Source: CAUZWH01 sp965224275 (GTDB taxonomy: Bacteria; Pseudomonadota; Alphaproteobacteria; SHVV01). From it: a stretch of 64,000 nucleotides of DNA. A program made the translations under genes and the position numbers. The notes under the pieces were generated by a model that worked only from the letters and a program-made list of their open reading frames with translations, had not been told where the DNA came from and made no database searches. This document shows, in pieces, positions 8,997 to 18,577 of the stretch; the stretch's first letter is position 1; each line of letters opens with the position of its first letter. The DNA lies in NCBI GenBank assembly GCA_965224275.1, contig CBDCYR010000013.1, positions 100,309 through 164,308 on the forward strand, in the 5' to 3' direction.

Positions 8997-9211
8997 GTAT
9001 TCCTCCCCATTGGAATTCGTCGTTAATCTGTCGCGCGGTTTGATCTACCCGGCGACAGTGCGGGCGGGGTCACAACATCCACCCAGCAAAATGATGGTGT
9101 TTATTAGCGGGCTTTGGCGATGCGTGCCAGTGTTTTGAGACATCGCGTTGGTGGCACTTGATCTTGCCGGTGCAGGTGCCGATGATTGCAGCTGACTTCG
9201 GGTAGCTGTGA

Positions 9212-10033
9212 ATGAACGATATCAAACAACCTGCCGCGTTCGCGGCGCAGAATGGCATCGAGGAGCGGGGTGCGCCGGCCCTCAAGGGTGTGCGACGTGC
9301 GCTCGAGGTGCTCGAACATCTGGCAATCCACCAGGGCCGCGCGACCGACGTTGCCGAAGCGCTCGGGGTGTCGTGGACGACGCTGCACCGAACGCTCAGC
9401 CAGCTCGAACAGGACGGTTTTCTGGCCCGTGATCGCGATACCAACCGCTATGGCATTGGCCCGCGGATGTGGTTTATCGGCACCTCGTATCTCGCCAACC
9501 ATCCGGTCGTCGAAGTCGCGCAGCCCTATCTCGAGACCGGGGTTGAAGGCATCGATTTCACCGTCCAGTTGGTCGAACGCTCGGGCCGTCTCTCGGTCGT
9601 GTTGTATTCCCGACACGCCACTGGTGAGGTCATCACCAAAGCGACCTATGGCTATCACTTTCCGCTTCATTGCGGGTCCAAAGGGCACGTTCTGCTGGCT
9701 CACGCCGAGCCCGCTTTCATCGAGGAATACTTGGCGGGCGATCTCGAAAAGCTCACGCCGGACACGGAGATCGACCCCGTTGCCGTGCGCGAGATCCTGG
9801 CCGAGGTTCGCGAACTCGGCTACGGCCGGACGGTTGGCGACGTGCAAAGATTTACGGCCTCACTGGCGGCGCCGGTTTTCGACCGCCACGATCGGGTCGT
9901 TGCGTCCGTATGTTTTATTTGCGTGCGTTCGGTGTTTCGCGACGAAATGCGCGAGGCGCTGCTACGGGAGGAATTGCTGCGAACCTCCAACTCGATTTCA
10001 TTCGGATTGGGTTGGCGTCCAGGGACAACGTGA
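9212..10033 (+). CDS. IclR-family transcriptional regulator
   Basis: 273 residues. An N-terminal winged helix (ALKGVRRALEVLEHLAIHQG, then SWTTLHRTLSQLEQDGF) is followed by an IclR effector-binding domain containing FPLHCGSKGHVLLA and GYGRTVGDVQRFTASLAAPV. It sits 73 bases upstream of hyuA and divergent from the RidA gene, so it most likely controls both. Its ligand is probably the hydantoin/N-heterocycle substrate or product of the operon. The 215-base region 8997-9211 is the shared promoter region. Confidence 0.92.
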   Translation: MNDIKQPAAFAAQNGIEERGAPALKGVRRALEVLEHLAIHQGRATDVAEALGVSWTTLHRTLSQLEQDGFLARDRDTNRYGIGPRMWFIGTSYLANHPVVEVAQPYLETGVEGIDFTVQLVERSGRLSVVLYSRHATGEVITKATYGYHFPLHCGSKGHVLLAHAEPAFIEEYLAGDLEKLTPDTEIDPVAVREILAEVRELGYGRTVGDVQRFTASLAAPVFDRHDRVVASVCFICVRSVFRDEMREALLREELLRTSNSISFGLGWRPGTT

Positions 10034-10053
10034 ATTGACGCAGACTCTAAAAC

Positions 10054-10078
10054 GAATACAATATCCGCATACAGGATA
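10054..10078 (+). promoter_or_regulatory. Candidate IclR operator upstream of hyuA
   Basis: Between the IclR gene and hyuA there are two near-identical heptamers, GAATACA (10054-10060) and GCATACA (10067-10073), spaced one helical turn plus. An overlapping inverted repeat TATCC…GGATA spans 10062-10078. The location fits an operator, but no footprint-like evidence exists. Confidence 0.4.
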
Positions 10079-10106
10079 AACTAGATTCTTTGGGGGCGAG
10101 AAGTCG

Positions 10107-12158
10107 ATGAGTTTACGCATTGCCATCGACACCGGCGGGACGTTTACCGACGTCATCGCAATCGACGAAACGACGGGCGATCAATTCGCCATCAAAACGC
10201 CAAGCACGCCTGACGATCCGAGCCGCGGACTGCTCAACGGGATCACTGAGGTGACGGAAGTCGCCGGCGGCGATGTCGGTTCGTTGAGCCAGGTGCTGCA
10301 TGGGACGACCACAGCGACCAATGCCGTCTTAGAGCATCGTTTCGAAGGTCTCGGCCTGCTGATGAGCAAGGGTTTCCGTCATGTGATCGAGATCGCGCGC
10401 CAGTCGGTGCCCGATGGTTACGGAAACTCGTTCTTCTGGGTTAAGCCACCCCGTCTGGTGCCGCTTCATCTTGTGCGTGAGATCGATGAGCGCCTTAAAT
10501 TTGACGGTACCGTGCTGACTCCACTCGACGAACACAGCGTCATTGACGCGGTCGAGGATCTGGTCGATTTCGGGGTAACCCGGCTCGCGGTGTGCCTGCT
10601 TCACTCCTACGCCAACCCGGCGCACGAACAGCGGGTTGGTGAAATCATCGCCGAACGGTTCCCCGACATTTTCGTCTCGTTGTCGTCGGTGGTGCTGCCG
10701 GAATACCGCGAATATGAGCGCGCGATGACGACGCTAATCGACGTCATGGTGAAGCCTTACTGCAAGACCTATCTCAATCGGGCGCGCGACCAGATCAAGG
10801 AACGTACCGGCGAGAAGCCGTTTCTGATTATGCAGTCGAACGGCGGCATCGTTTCCAGCGACGCCGCCGGCGAAAGACCGGTGACGATGCTCCTGTCGGG
10901 ACCAGCCGGGGGTGTTCTCGGCGCGACGCACATGGCACGCCTCGCTGGGTTCGACAATATCCTGACGCTCGATGTTGGTGGCACCTCGACCGATGTCTCG
11001 CTCGTGCGCGAACTGACGCCGCAATTGTCGACGCTCAACTATGTTGAAAACTATCCGGTCAAAACCCCGATGCTCGATGTGGTGGCGGTTGGTGCGGGGG
11101 GCGGCTCCCTGGCCTGGATCGATCCCTACGGGGCGCTCAAGGTCGGGCCGCAAAGCGCCGGCGCCGATCCCGGTCCGATCTGCTATGGCCGTGGTGGAAC
11201 CGAACCGACGGTCACCGATGCCGGCGTGGTTCTCGGCCGGTTACCGAGCGAGTTCATCGGAGGTGGTCTGTCGCTCGAGATCAACCTCGCGCGCGACGCG
11301 TTCGAGGCACTGGGCCAGAGGCTCGATTTACCGGCCGAAGAAGCGGCCGCCGGCGTGCTTGAGATCGCGGCGTCAAATCAGGTTCAAGGAATTCGTACGG
11401 TGACCACCACGCGCGGCTTGGATCCCGGCGACTATTCGATGTTCGCCTTTGGCGGCGCCGGTGGCTTGTTCGCCGCAGATGTTGCCGATTTTCTGGGTAT
11501 CAGAACCGCAGTTTCGCCACCCAATCCCGGCAATCTCTCGGCCTTTGGGTTACACGTTTCCGACATCAAACGTGATTATGTTCGCACCTTCGTTCGTCAA
11601 CAGTCGGTGGCGACGGTTGAGGATCTCGAGAGCCGTTGGAGCGACCTCGAACGCGTGGGCCTTGAAGAGATCGGGGCCGAAGGTGTAGCGGGCGATGATA
11701 TCCTGTTGGAACGCAGTGCCGATGTTCGCTACGTCGGCGAGGGACATGAGGTTTTGGTGCCGATACCAATTGGCCTCACCGGCGACGCGGCGGTGTCCCA
11801 CTTGTGGTCCGATTTCCATCGCGTGCATGAGGAAACCTTCGGATTCCACTACCAAGACCGCCAGGACGTCGAAATTGTCAGCTTGCGTATTCAGGCGGTC
11901 GGGCGCGTTCACCGGCCTAATGTGCGCGCCCATCAGAGTGCGACCGGCAAAGCGCAGGCAGAGGGGACGCGCGATGTATACTGGCGCGGTAAGGGCTGGA
12001 TCGGGTGCCCGATCTATCGTCGCACAGACCTCGCCAGTGGGTTTACGATGACGGGTCCGGCGATCATCGAGGAATACGGATCGACGCTGGTCGTTCCGGA
12101 CACGTGGGACCTTCGGGTCGACGACTATGGCAACCTCATTCTGGAGAAACAGGCATGA
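10107..12158 (+). CDS. hyuA: Hydantoinase/oxoprolinase family subunit A (ATP-dependent)
   Basis: 683 residues of the HyuA/acetophenone-carboxylase alpha family, with an actin-like ATP fold. Phosphate-binding motifs are DTGGTFTDV (residues 8-16), GTTTATNAVLEH (~70) and LDVGGTSTDVSLV (~290). The later AVGAGGGSLAWID and FAFGGAGGLFAADVADFLG are also typical. HyuA works with HyuB as ATP-consuming N-methylhydantoinase, 5-oxoprolinase or carboxylase in the cytoplasm. The gene starts the operon hyuA-hyuB-FAD-2Fe2S-Mo subunits and ends in a 4-bp ATGA overlap with hyuB. Substrate is unknown; a cyclic amide such as a hydantoin is likely. Confidence 0.92.
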   Translation: MSLRIAIDTGGTFTDVIAIDETTGDQFAIKTPSTPDDPSRGLLNGITEVTEVAGGDVGSLSQVLHGTTTATNAVLEHRFEGLGLLMSKGFRHVIEIARQSVPDGYGNSFFWVKPPRLVPLHLVREIDERLKFDGTVLTPLDEHSVIDAVEDLVDFGVTRLAVCLLHSYANPAHEQRVGEIIAERFPDIFVSLSSVVLPEYREYERAMTTLIDVMVKPYCKTYLNRARDQIKERTGEKPFLIMQSNGGIVSSDAAGERPVTMLLSGPAGGVLGATHMARLAGFDNILTLDVGGTSTDVSLVRELTPQLSTLNYVENYPVKTPMLDVVAVGAGGGSLAWIDPYGALKVGPQSAGADPGPICYGRGGTEPTVTDAGVVLGRLPSEFIGGGLSLEINLARDAFEALGQRLDLPAEEAAAGVLEIAASNQVQGIRTVTTTRGLDPGDYSMFAFGGAGGLFAADVADFLGIRTAVSPPNPGNLSAFGLHVSDIKRDYVRTFVRQQSVATVEDLESRWSDLERVGLEEIGAEGVAGDDILLERSADVRYVGEGHEVLVPIPIGLTGDAAVSHLWSDFHRVHEETFGFHYQDRQDVEIVSLRIQAVGRVHRPNVRAHQSATGKAQAEGTRDVYWRGKGWIGCPIYRRTDLASGFTMTGPAIIEEYGSTLVVPDTWDLRVDDYGNLILEKQA

Positions 12159-14080
12159 CGGTAGCGAGCAAAAGTGGCGCAAAAGCTAAATCGGTGTTGG
12201 GGCCGATCGAGCTCGAAGTTATTACCGGGACTATTCGCACCGCAGAGCTAGAAATTGAGGCCGCGGTTGAGCGCACGGCACGGTCACCGATGATCCGAGA
12301 TCAGCACGACTATCGAGTGGCGCTGTTCGATGCCAAGGGCCGCAAACTAACCGGGCGCTCCTATTCCGCGGTGGTCGAGCCGGTGTTCGAGTATTTCGAT
12401 GAGGGCGATATTCACCCAGGCGACATCTTTTTCTGGAACGACCCCTACAACAGCTCCGGCGGCATCGGTCACATCCCCGATCTGTGCACCACGCTGCCAA
12501 TCTTCTATGAAGACAGGTTGATCGGCTTCAGCCAGGTATTCGGCCATCACGACGATGTCGGCGGCTCGGTCCCCGGCAGCCTACCGGCCCAGGCCACCGA
12601 TATGTGGACCGAGGGACTGGTGGTGCCGCCGATCAAGATCTACGAGCGCGGCAAGATCAACGAACCCGTGCTCCAGATCATCGCCCGCAATTCGCGGTTG
12701 TCGGAGCATCTACGCGGTGATCTCGACGCCGAGATGGGGGCCGCCCGGCTCGGCAGCCAGCGCATCATTGCGATGGCGGAGCGTTATGGGGTCGACGCTC
12801 TGGAAGCAGCCTTCGATTCGATGATCTATAACTGTGCGGAGACCATTCGGCGCGAACTGCTGCCCAAGATTCGCGACGGCGTCTACACCTGGGAAGATTA
12901 CGTCGAAGACGACGGCGTCGAAGGACCGCAAATGCATGCGGTCCGCCTGACGATGACCAAAACCGCCGACAAGATCGTGCTCGACTATACGGGAACATCG
13001 AAGGAAGCGAAGGGACCGATCAACTGGCCGGTCGATTATTCCGAAGGCAAATTCGCACGTAAGTGGATGGGCCCGGTATTGCGCTCGCTCGCCGATACGC
13101 CCGAACGGGCAGCAGAAATCGACATGAATGAAGGCGTGCTCGACGTGATCGAGCTTAAGTTCCCACCCAAGGGGACGCTGGTTACGCCCAACTTCGGCAA
13201 AGCAACGGGGTTGCGATTTTTCCCGCTGCTGCGCTCGCTTGGCATCTTCGCGGCCCTGCTGGCCAAGGCGACCGACGGGCGAATGCCGGCCGATCACGAA
13301 ACCATCCGAATCTGGGGCATCCATGGCGGAACCATCGGCAAGGATTTCTTCCTGTTTCGAGAGGTGCTCGGTGGCGGTGGCCCGGGTCGGCCGTGGGCCG
13401 ATGGCAGCGACGTGGTTCACGTTGTGCCCAACTCGCGCAATCTCCCGGCTGAATTCTCTGAAACCCGTTACCCCGTCATCATCGAAAAACTCGGCCTGGC
13501 CACCGATTCCAGCGGCGCCGGCTATCGCCGCGGCGGGTTCGGCTACGACAAGCAGGTCCGTGTGCTCGACGATTGTGAAGCGCTGTCGAACGCGGATCGC
13601 TCGCTGATGCACACCTATGGGGTGAATGGTGGCAAGTATGGCGGTACCTATGGCGTCGATATCGCCTACCCCGATGGCGAACAGCGTCGGCTGGCGGGTA
13701 TGGAAGACCGCGTGCCGGTGGTGCCGAACTCGACGATCAAAATACGTACGACCGGCGGCGGCGGCTGGGGTGATCCCCTGGCGCGCGAAGCCGAGCTGGT
13801 CTGCTACGACGTGCAGTGCGGTCTGGTTTCGGAACAAGCGGCCCGCGACGATTATGGCGTGGCGCTCACCCGCAAGGGGCGGCATTACGTGGTTGATCAG
13901 CAGGCGACCAATAAGTTGCGCAACGAGCATCGCGCAAAGCGTGGACCCTTGCCGATGTTCGACCGCGGTCCCTATTTTGAAGAAATGAAACGTAAGGATG
14001 CGATCAAACGGCCCGAGGGTTGGAGCGATCCCGATGAGGGTTGGTTTGCGGCCGATATCGTTGCCGAGGCAGCCGAATGA
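12155..14080 (+). CDS. hyuB: Hydantoinase/oxoprolinase family subunit B
   Basis: 641 residues matching HyuB. The N-terminal ELEVITGTIRTAELEIEAAV is followed by FFWNDPYNSSGGIGHIPDL, FGHHDDVGGSVPGSLPAQAT and the glycine-rich KIRTTGGGGWGDPLAREAE near the C-terminus. The start is the ATG at 12155 overlapping the hyuA stop (ATGA), which gives translational coupling. HyuB supplies the hydrolytic or carboxylating half of the ATP-dependent enzyme. It is followed by another ATGA overlap with the FAD subunit, so hydrolase and molybdenum hydroxylase subunits are probably made together. Confidence 0.92.
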   Translation: MTVASKSGAKAKSVLGPIELEVITGTIRTAELEIEAAVERTARSPMIRDQHDYRVALFDAKGRKLTGRSYSAVVEPVFEYFDEGDIHPGDIFFWNDPYNSSGGIGHIPDLCTTLPIFYEDRLIGFSQVFGHHDDVGGSVPGSLPAQATDMWTEGLVVPPIKIYERGKINEPVLQIIARNSRLSEHLRGDLDAEMGAARLGSQRIIAMAERYGVDALEAAFDSMIYNCAETIRRELLPKIRDGVYTWEDYVEDDGVEGPQMHAVRLTMTKTADKIVLDYTGTSKEAKGPINWPVDYSEGKFARKWMGPVLRSLADTPERAAEIDMNEGVLDVIELKFPPKGTLVTPNFGKATGLRFFPLLRSLGIFAALLAKATDGRMPADHETIRIWGIHGGTIGKDFFLFREVLGGGGPGRPWADGSDVVHVVPNSRNLPAEFSETRYPVIIEKLGLATDSSGAGYRRGGFGYDKQVRVLDDCEALSNADRSLMHTYGVNGGKYGGTYGVDIAYPDGEQRRLAGMEDRVPVVPNSTIKIRTTGGGGWGDPLAREAELVCYDVQCGLVSEQAARDDYGVALTRKGRHYVVDQQATNKLRNEHRAKRGPLPMFDRGPYFEEMKRKDAIKRPEGWSDPDEGWFAADIVAEAAE

Positions 14081-14943
14081 AGCCTGCTTTGTTCGATTAC
14101 GTGGTGCCTGAAAGCGTGGCCGACGCGTTGAAGGAGCTTGCGTCAGACGACATGGCGCGGCCGCTCGCGGGCGGTCAAAGCCTGATCCCGACCATGAATT
14201 TCCGCATCGCGACGCCTTCGAAGCTGGTTGATCTTAGGAAAATAAGTGAACTCAAGGGAATCAGCGTCGACAACGGCGTGATTCGGATCGGCGCGATGAC
14301 GCGGCATCGCGAACTCGAACTCGACGCCGCGGCAAATCAGGCCAATCCCTTGATCGCGGAAATTATGAGCAACGTCGCGCATATCATCGTGCGTAACCGC
14401 GGCACTATCGGCGGCAGTATCGCGCATGCCGACGCGGCCGCGGAATTGCCCTGTCTGTTGGTTGCGACGGGCGGATCGGTCGAGGTGACCGGTGCCGCCG
14501 GTAAGCGCACGATCGAAGCGGAGGATCTCTTTCAGTTTCATATGACGACGTCGATCGGCGAGGGCGAATTGCTGACCGAAGTGCGGATTCCCGGCCTCCC
14601 CCCGCATACGGGCTATGCGTTCCAGGAAGTCGCCCGCCGTCACGGCGACTACGCGCTGGCCGGGGTTTGCGCACTCGTCGGCGTCGAGGGTGGCACGTGT
14701 ACATCCGCACGACTGGCGGCCTGCGGTATCGGCTCCAAGGCAACGCGCCTCGCCAACGCCGAAAGCGCTCTGATCGGGACCACGTTGGATGAAGCCAGTC
14801 TCGATAGCGCCGGAACTGCGGCCAAAGAATATGTCACCGCCGCCGACGACCGGCAGGCCAGCACGGCCTACCGGCAGACCCTTGTTGCCACGCTTGTCAG
14901 ACGCACCGTGAAAAAAGCCGCGGGTCGGGCAGGGGAGTTGTAG
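14077..14943 (+). CDS. Molybdenum hydroxylase FAD-binding medium subunit (CoxM/XdhC-like)
   Basis: 288 residues. The FAD pyrophosphate loop PLAGGQSLIPTMNFR is near residues 28-42 and the second loop RNRGTIGGSIAHADAAAE near 107-124; both are hallmarks of CO dehydrogenase/xanthine dehydrogenase medium subunits. The subunit passes electrons from the 2Fe-2S clusters via FAD to the acceptor. The start at 14077 overlaps the hyuB stop by ATGA. It is followed within 2 bases by the small subunit. Confidence 0.93.
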   Translation: MKPALFDYVVPESVADALKELASDDMARPLAGGQSLIPTMNFRIATPSKLVDLRKISELKGISVDNGVIRIGAMTRHRELELDAAANQANPLIAEIMSNVAHIIVRNRGTIGGSIAHADAAAELPCLLVATGGSVEVTGAAGKRTIEAEDLFQFHMTTSIGEGELLTEVRIPGLPPHTGYAFQEVARRHGDYALAGVCALVGVEGGTCTSARLAACGIGSKATRLANAESALIGTTLDEASLDSAGTAAKEYVTAADDRQASTAYRQTLVATLVRRTVKKAAGRAGEL

Positions 14944-14945
14944 TA

Positions 14946-15476
14946 ATGGCAAAATCGATCAATAAAGCGAAAATCCCGGAGCGGTCGACCGATCCCCGAA
15001 TCGAAATCTCGCTGACGGTCAACGGCGAACAAGTCGAGCGCGACGTCAGCCCGCGCATGTTGTTGAGCGATTTTCTCCGACATGAGCTTCGCCTGACTGG
15101 AACTCATGTCGGTTGCGAGCACGGCGTGTGCGGCTGTTGCACGGTGATCCTGGACGGGCGTGCCAGCCGCTCTTGCCTAGCCTTTGCGGTCCAGGCCGAC
15201 GGCGCGACCATCCGCACCATTGAAAGCGTCGCCGGCGACGACGGCACGTTGCATCCAGTCCAGCAGGCGTTCCGCGAATGCCATGGTCTGCAGTGCGGGT
15301 ATTGCACACCGGGCTTTGTTATGGCGATCCTCAACTATCTCGAGGACGAGCCCAACCCGGACCTCTCCGAAGAGGGCGTGCGTGAGGTTCTGTCGGGAAA
15401 TCTGTGCCGCTGTACGGGCTACAAGAACATCGTTGCGGCGTTTCGTCGCAGCGCTGAACTGATGCATAGCGCTTAG
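14946..15476 (+). CDS. Molybdenum hydroxylase 2Fe-2S small subunit (CoxS-like)
   Basis: 176 residues with both clusters of the family. The N-terminal ferredoxin-type set is CEHGVCGCCTVILDGRASRSC (first half CEHGVCGCC), and the C-terminal helical set is CGYCTPGF with NLCRCTGY. The protein has a ~20-residue basic N-terminal extension before IEISLTVNGE. It bridges electrons from the molybdenum site to FAD. Confidence 0.94.
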   Translation: MAKSINKAKIPERSTDPRIEISLTVNGEQVERDVSPRMLLSDFLRHELRLTGTHVGCEHGVCGCCTVILDGRASRSCLAFAVQADGATIRTIESVAGDDGTLHPVQQAFRECHGLQCGYCTPGFVMAILNYLEDEPNPDLSEEGVREVLSGNLCRCTGYKNIVAAFRRSAELMHSA

Positions 15477-15492
15477 AGCAAGGGGCAAAAAC

Positions 15493-17895
15493 ATGTCGAC
15501 TATGCAGTTTGGCGAACGGATCGAGCGCAATGCTGATCCGAGCTTGCTGCGCGGCGAGGGCAGCTTCATCGATGACATCGATCTGCCCGGTGCATTGCAT
15601 GGGGCCTTCGTGCGCAGCTCCGTTGCCCGGGCCCGGATCAAATCGCTCGATATCAGCGAAGCGGTCGCTCTGGAGGGCGTGGTTACCATCTACACCGCTG
15701 ACAATATCGGCGATCTCGACGCTGAACTGCCGCTGTTAATTCCTCATCCCGATCTGACAAAACCGAAAACGCAGCGGCCCCTGGCACGCGACGATGTCTA
15801 TTACGTCGGACAATGCATCGCGATGATTATCGCGGTCGACCGTTACGTCGCCGAAGATGCGGCCCGGCTGGTTGAGGTTGACTACGAACCGCTCGCGGTC
15901 GAGATGGACATGGAAAAGGCGGTCCAGGACGGCGCGCCGTTGGTCCACCCGGACGTACCCAACAATGTTGCCGGGAATTTCCTGGTCGAGACCGGCGATA
16001 CCGACGATGCGTTCGCCAAAGCCGATCACATCACCAAACTCAAAGTACGGGTCGAACGCAGCACGGCCGCACCGATGGAGTGCCGAGCGATGGCGGCGCG
16101 GTGGGACGCGGTCACGGGTGAACTCACCGTGTGGGATAGCACCCAGGCGACGCTTGCGGTGCGGGGCGGGCTGGCGTCGTTGTTCAACATCGACGAAGAC
16201 AAGGTCCGGGTCATAGCGCCGAACGTGGGCGGCGGATTCGGCCAGAAGATCATGATGTTCCAGCCCGATGAAGTGCTGGTGCCGCTGGCGGCCATGCAAT
16301 TCAATCGCCCGGTCAAGTTCATCGAAGACCGGGTCGAGAACTTCATTGGCGCCTCGCAAGAGCGGACGCAAATCCACGACATCGAAATTGCGGCGACCAG
16401 CGATGGAACCGTGATCGGTCTACGCGATGATTTTCTGCACGATACGGGCGCGTTTATCCCCTACGGCATTGCCGTTGCTCAGGTCGGCTCGACCTCGGTC
16501 GCCGGGCCGTATCGGATCCCCAATTTCCGCATCACGTTTCGGCCGGTTTACCTGCCGACGGTGCAGGTGACGCCCTACCGCGGCTGCGGCCGGCCGCATG
16601 CCTGCTACGCGATCGAGCGGGCCATGGACCAACTGGCCGACGAACTGGGCCTCGATCGGCTCGAAATCCGACGGCGCAATTTTATCGCCCCGAGCGAATT
16701 TCCCTACATTCGCAAAGGCGTGATCTTTGCCGATGGCCTGCAAGTCAATTACGACAGCGGCGAATATGACAAAGCCCTAAGCCGGGTCAGCCGCGAGATC
16801 GATATTGACGGATTCCGTACCGAGCAGGACAAAGCCCGCGCCGAGGGGCGATATCTCGGATTGGGACTAGGATTTTATGTTGAGGGCACTGGCCTTGGTC
16901 CCTATGAGGGCGGCCACGTCAAAATTCATCCCATTACCGGCAAGGTCTACGTCAACACCGGGCTCACCAGTCAGGGGCAGGGGCACGAGACGGTTTTTGC
17001 CCAGATCGCTGCCGATCAGACGGGTGCGCGGGTTGAAGATGTGATCGTGGTTGAAGGCGACACCGGCGCATTCGAGTGGGGTGTTGCGACATTTGCCAGC
17101 CGGGCCGCGGTGTGCAGCGGTAACGCCATTCACAAAGCATCTGTCAAAGCGCGCGAACAGATCATCGAAGCCGCGGCCAATATGCTTGAAGCGGCGGAAG
17201 AGGATATCGAACTGCGCGACGGCGCGGCCTGGGTGGTGGGTACGAACCGCTCGGCGACGCTTGCCGAGGTTGCCACCGCAACCAATCCGCTGCGCTACGC
17301 GTTCAACAAAGCGGCGCAGAGCGCGACCCAATTCGCGGCGTCGAGCCAACATGACGGACCGCCGCTCGCGGAAGGTATGGCGCCTGGGATCGAAGCGACC
17401 GACTACTACAGCCCGCCGCACTCGACCTGGGCGTTCGGTGTTCACGCCGCAATTATCGAGGTCGACCCGGATCTCTGCACGATCGAGGTCAAGCGGTACG
17501 TGTGCATTCACGATTGCGGCAAGATGATCAACCCCATGATTGTCGAAGGCCAAGTCATGGGCGGGATTGCGCAAGGCGTGGGTGGCGCCTTTTACGAGCG
17601 CTGCGAATTCGACGATGACGGCATCCCGATCAATGCCAACTTCATGGACTTCCTGGTGCCCTACGCGACCGAGGTTCCCAATGTTGACATCATCCATTCG
17701 GAAACCCCAACGCCGCTCAATCCGCTGGGCGTCAAGGGCGTGGGCGAGGCCGGGACGATCCCGGTGGCACAGGTTTACGCCTCAGCGATCGAGGATGCAT
17801 TGAAGCCATTTGGGATTGCGCCCATTCGCGAAGCGCCGCTAACGCCAAATGCGATTCATGATCTGCTAACCCAAGCCCGCATCGCCGCAGAATAG
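15493..17895 (+). CDS. Molybdenum hydroxylase large (Mo-pterin) subunit, xanthine/aldehyde dehydrogenase family
   Basis: 800 residues. Cofactor and active-site motifs include GGGFGQK (near 250), TPYRGCGRPHACY at the active-site loop (near 360), GQGHETVFAQI (near 497) and the catalytic-glutamate segment GVKGVGEAGT near 750. The active-site loop lacks the AYxCSFR of form I CO dehydrogenase, so CO oxidation is unlikely; hydroxylation of an N-heterocycle or aldehyde is the better guess. It is the last gene of the hyuA-hyuB-M-S-L operon, consistent with hydroxylation of a ring followed by ATP-dependent ring opening. Confidence 0.93.
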   Translation: MSTMQFGERIERNADPSLLRGEGSFIDDIDLPGALHGAFVRSSVARARIKSLDISEAVALEGVVTIYTADNIGDLDAELPLLIPHPDLTKPKTQRPLARDDVYYVGQCIAMIIAVDRYVAEDAARLVEVDYEPLAVEMDMEKAVQDGAPLVHPDVPNNVAGNFLVETGDTDDAFAKADHITKLKVRVERSTAAPMECRAMAARWDAVTGELTVWDSTQATLAVRGGLASLFNIDEDKVRVIAPNVGGGFGQKIMMFQPDEVLVPLAAMQFNRPVKFIEDRVENFIGASQERTQIHDIEIAATSDGTVIGLRDDFLHDTGAFIPYGIAVAQVGSTSVAGPYRIPNFRITFRPVYLPTVQVTPYRGCGRPHACYAIERAMDQLADELGLDRLEIRRRNFIAPSEFPYIRKGVIFADGLQVNYDSGEYDKALSRVSREIDIDGFRTEQDKARAEGRYLGLGLGFYVEGTGLGPYEGGHVKIHPITGKVYVNTGLTSQGQGHETVFAQIAADQTGARVEDVIVVEGDTGAFEWGVATFASRAAVCSGNAIHKASVKAREQIIEAAANMLEAAEEDIELRDGAAWVVGTNRSATLAEVATATNPLRYAFNKAAQSATQFAASSQHDGPPLAEGMAPGIEATDYYSPPHSTWAFGVHAAIIEVDPDLCTIEVKRYVCIHDCGKMINPMIVEGQVMGGIAQGVGGAFYERCEFDDDGIPINANFMDFLVPYATEVPNVDIIHSETPTPLNPLGVKGVGEAGTIPVAQVYASAIEDALKPFGIAPIREAPLTPNAIHDLLTQARIAAE

Positions 17896-17908
17896 CGACG
17901 CGACGTCT

Positions 17909-18517
17909 TCAACCCGAGCGGCCTATCAGAAATGCCAATGCCCGCTTTAGTCGTGACCAGAAAATTCCCAACACCAGGCTGCCGCCGGATATCGACGCCG
18001 GGTCCGCGGGCGGAGGTGAGGGTGCAGAGCGGGTTTCAGGCGACGTCGTTGCCGCGCTCTGGTCGGCGGCGGCGAGCTTAGCTCGGAGGTTATCGGCAAA
18101 TTGAACTGTCAGTTGATTGGCAACGTCTTGAATGATGCCGCTCCGCCCCATCTGGGCCAGCGCCCCGGTGAGTTTTATGTTACCGAACAGTCGGACATGC
18201 GCACCGCCGGCGTGCTCGCTGATTTCGTAAGTGACGTCGGCGCTGGCGCGGTTGCCGCCCTGGCGGTCGACACCCTTAGCTTCGATGCGGGCCGAACGCG
18301 TATCGGCGCTGTTGCCCACGATGGTTGCCTCGCCCTTAAACGCAGCCGTGATTGGCCCGAGTTTGATTTTGACCTTGCCTTCATAGGTGGCGTCGCCGGT
18401 CTGACCGATGAGCTCGAGCCCAGGCATGCACGTGACGACTTCGGGGACTTTCTGGAAGAAGTCCCAAACCCGGTCGACCGGTTGGTTGATTTCGAACGAA
18501 GCTTCAATGTCGGGCAC
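17909..18517 (-). CDS. coxG: CoxG-like SRPBCC protein with C-terminal hydrophobic tail
   Basis: 202 residues. An SRPBCC/CoxG domain (FEINQPVDRVWDFFQKVPEV, then CMPGLELIG and YEGKVKIKLGPITAAFKG) is followed by a Pro/Ser-rich linker (~150-175) and a C-terminal hydrophobic stretch that could anchor it to the membrane. CoxG proteins recruit or mature molybdenum hydroxylases at the membrane. It converges on the large-subunit gene with 13 bases between stops, so the association with that complex is positional even though the strand differs. Confidence 0.88.
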   Translation of the reverse strand: MPDIEASFEINQPVDRVWDFFQKVPEVVTCMPGLELIGQTGDATYEGKVKIKLGPITAAFKGEATIVGNSADTRSARIEAKGVDRQGGNRASADVTYEISEHAGGAHVRLFGNIKLTGALAQMGRSGIIQDVANQLTVQFADNLRAKLAAADQSAATTSPETRSAPSPPPADPASISGGSLVLGIFWSRLKRALAFLIGRSG

Positions 18518-18577
18518 GATAGCGCAGCCTTTTTCATGCTCGGCGCGGGCGCCGAACCTAAGCGAAATGGTTAAAAG

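Noticed and set aside
12710..13930. A 406-codon open frame on the minus strand
   Set aside because: It lies antisense to hyuB, has low-complexity composition typical of a mirrored GC-rich gene and no recognisable domain.
15493..17895. Calling the large subunits CO dehydrogenases (CoxL form I)
   Set aside because: The active-site loop has neither AYxCSFR nor a close variant in any of the three plus/minus operons, so only the general family name is used.
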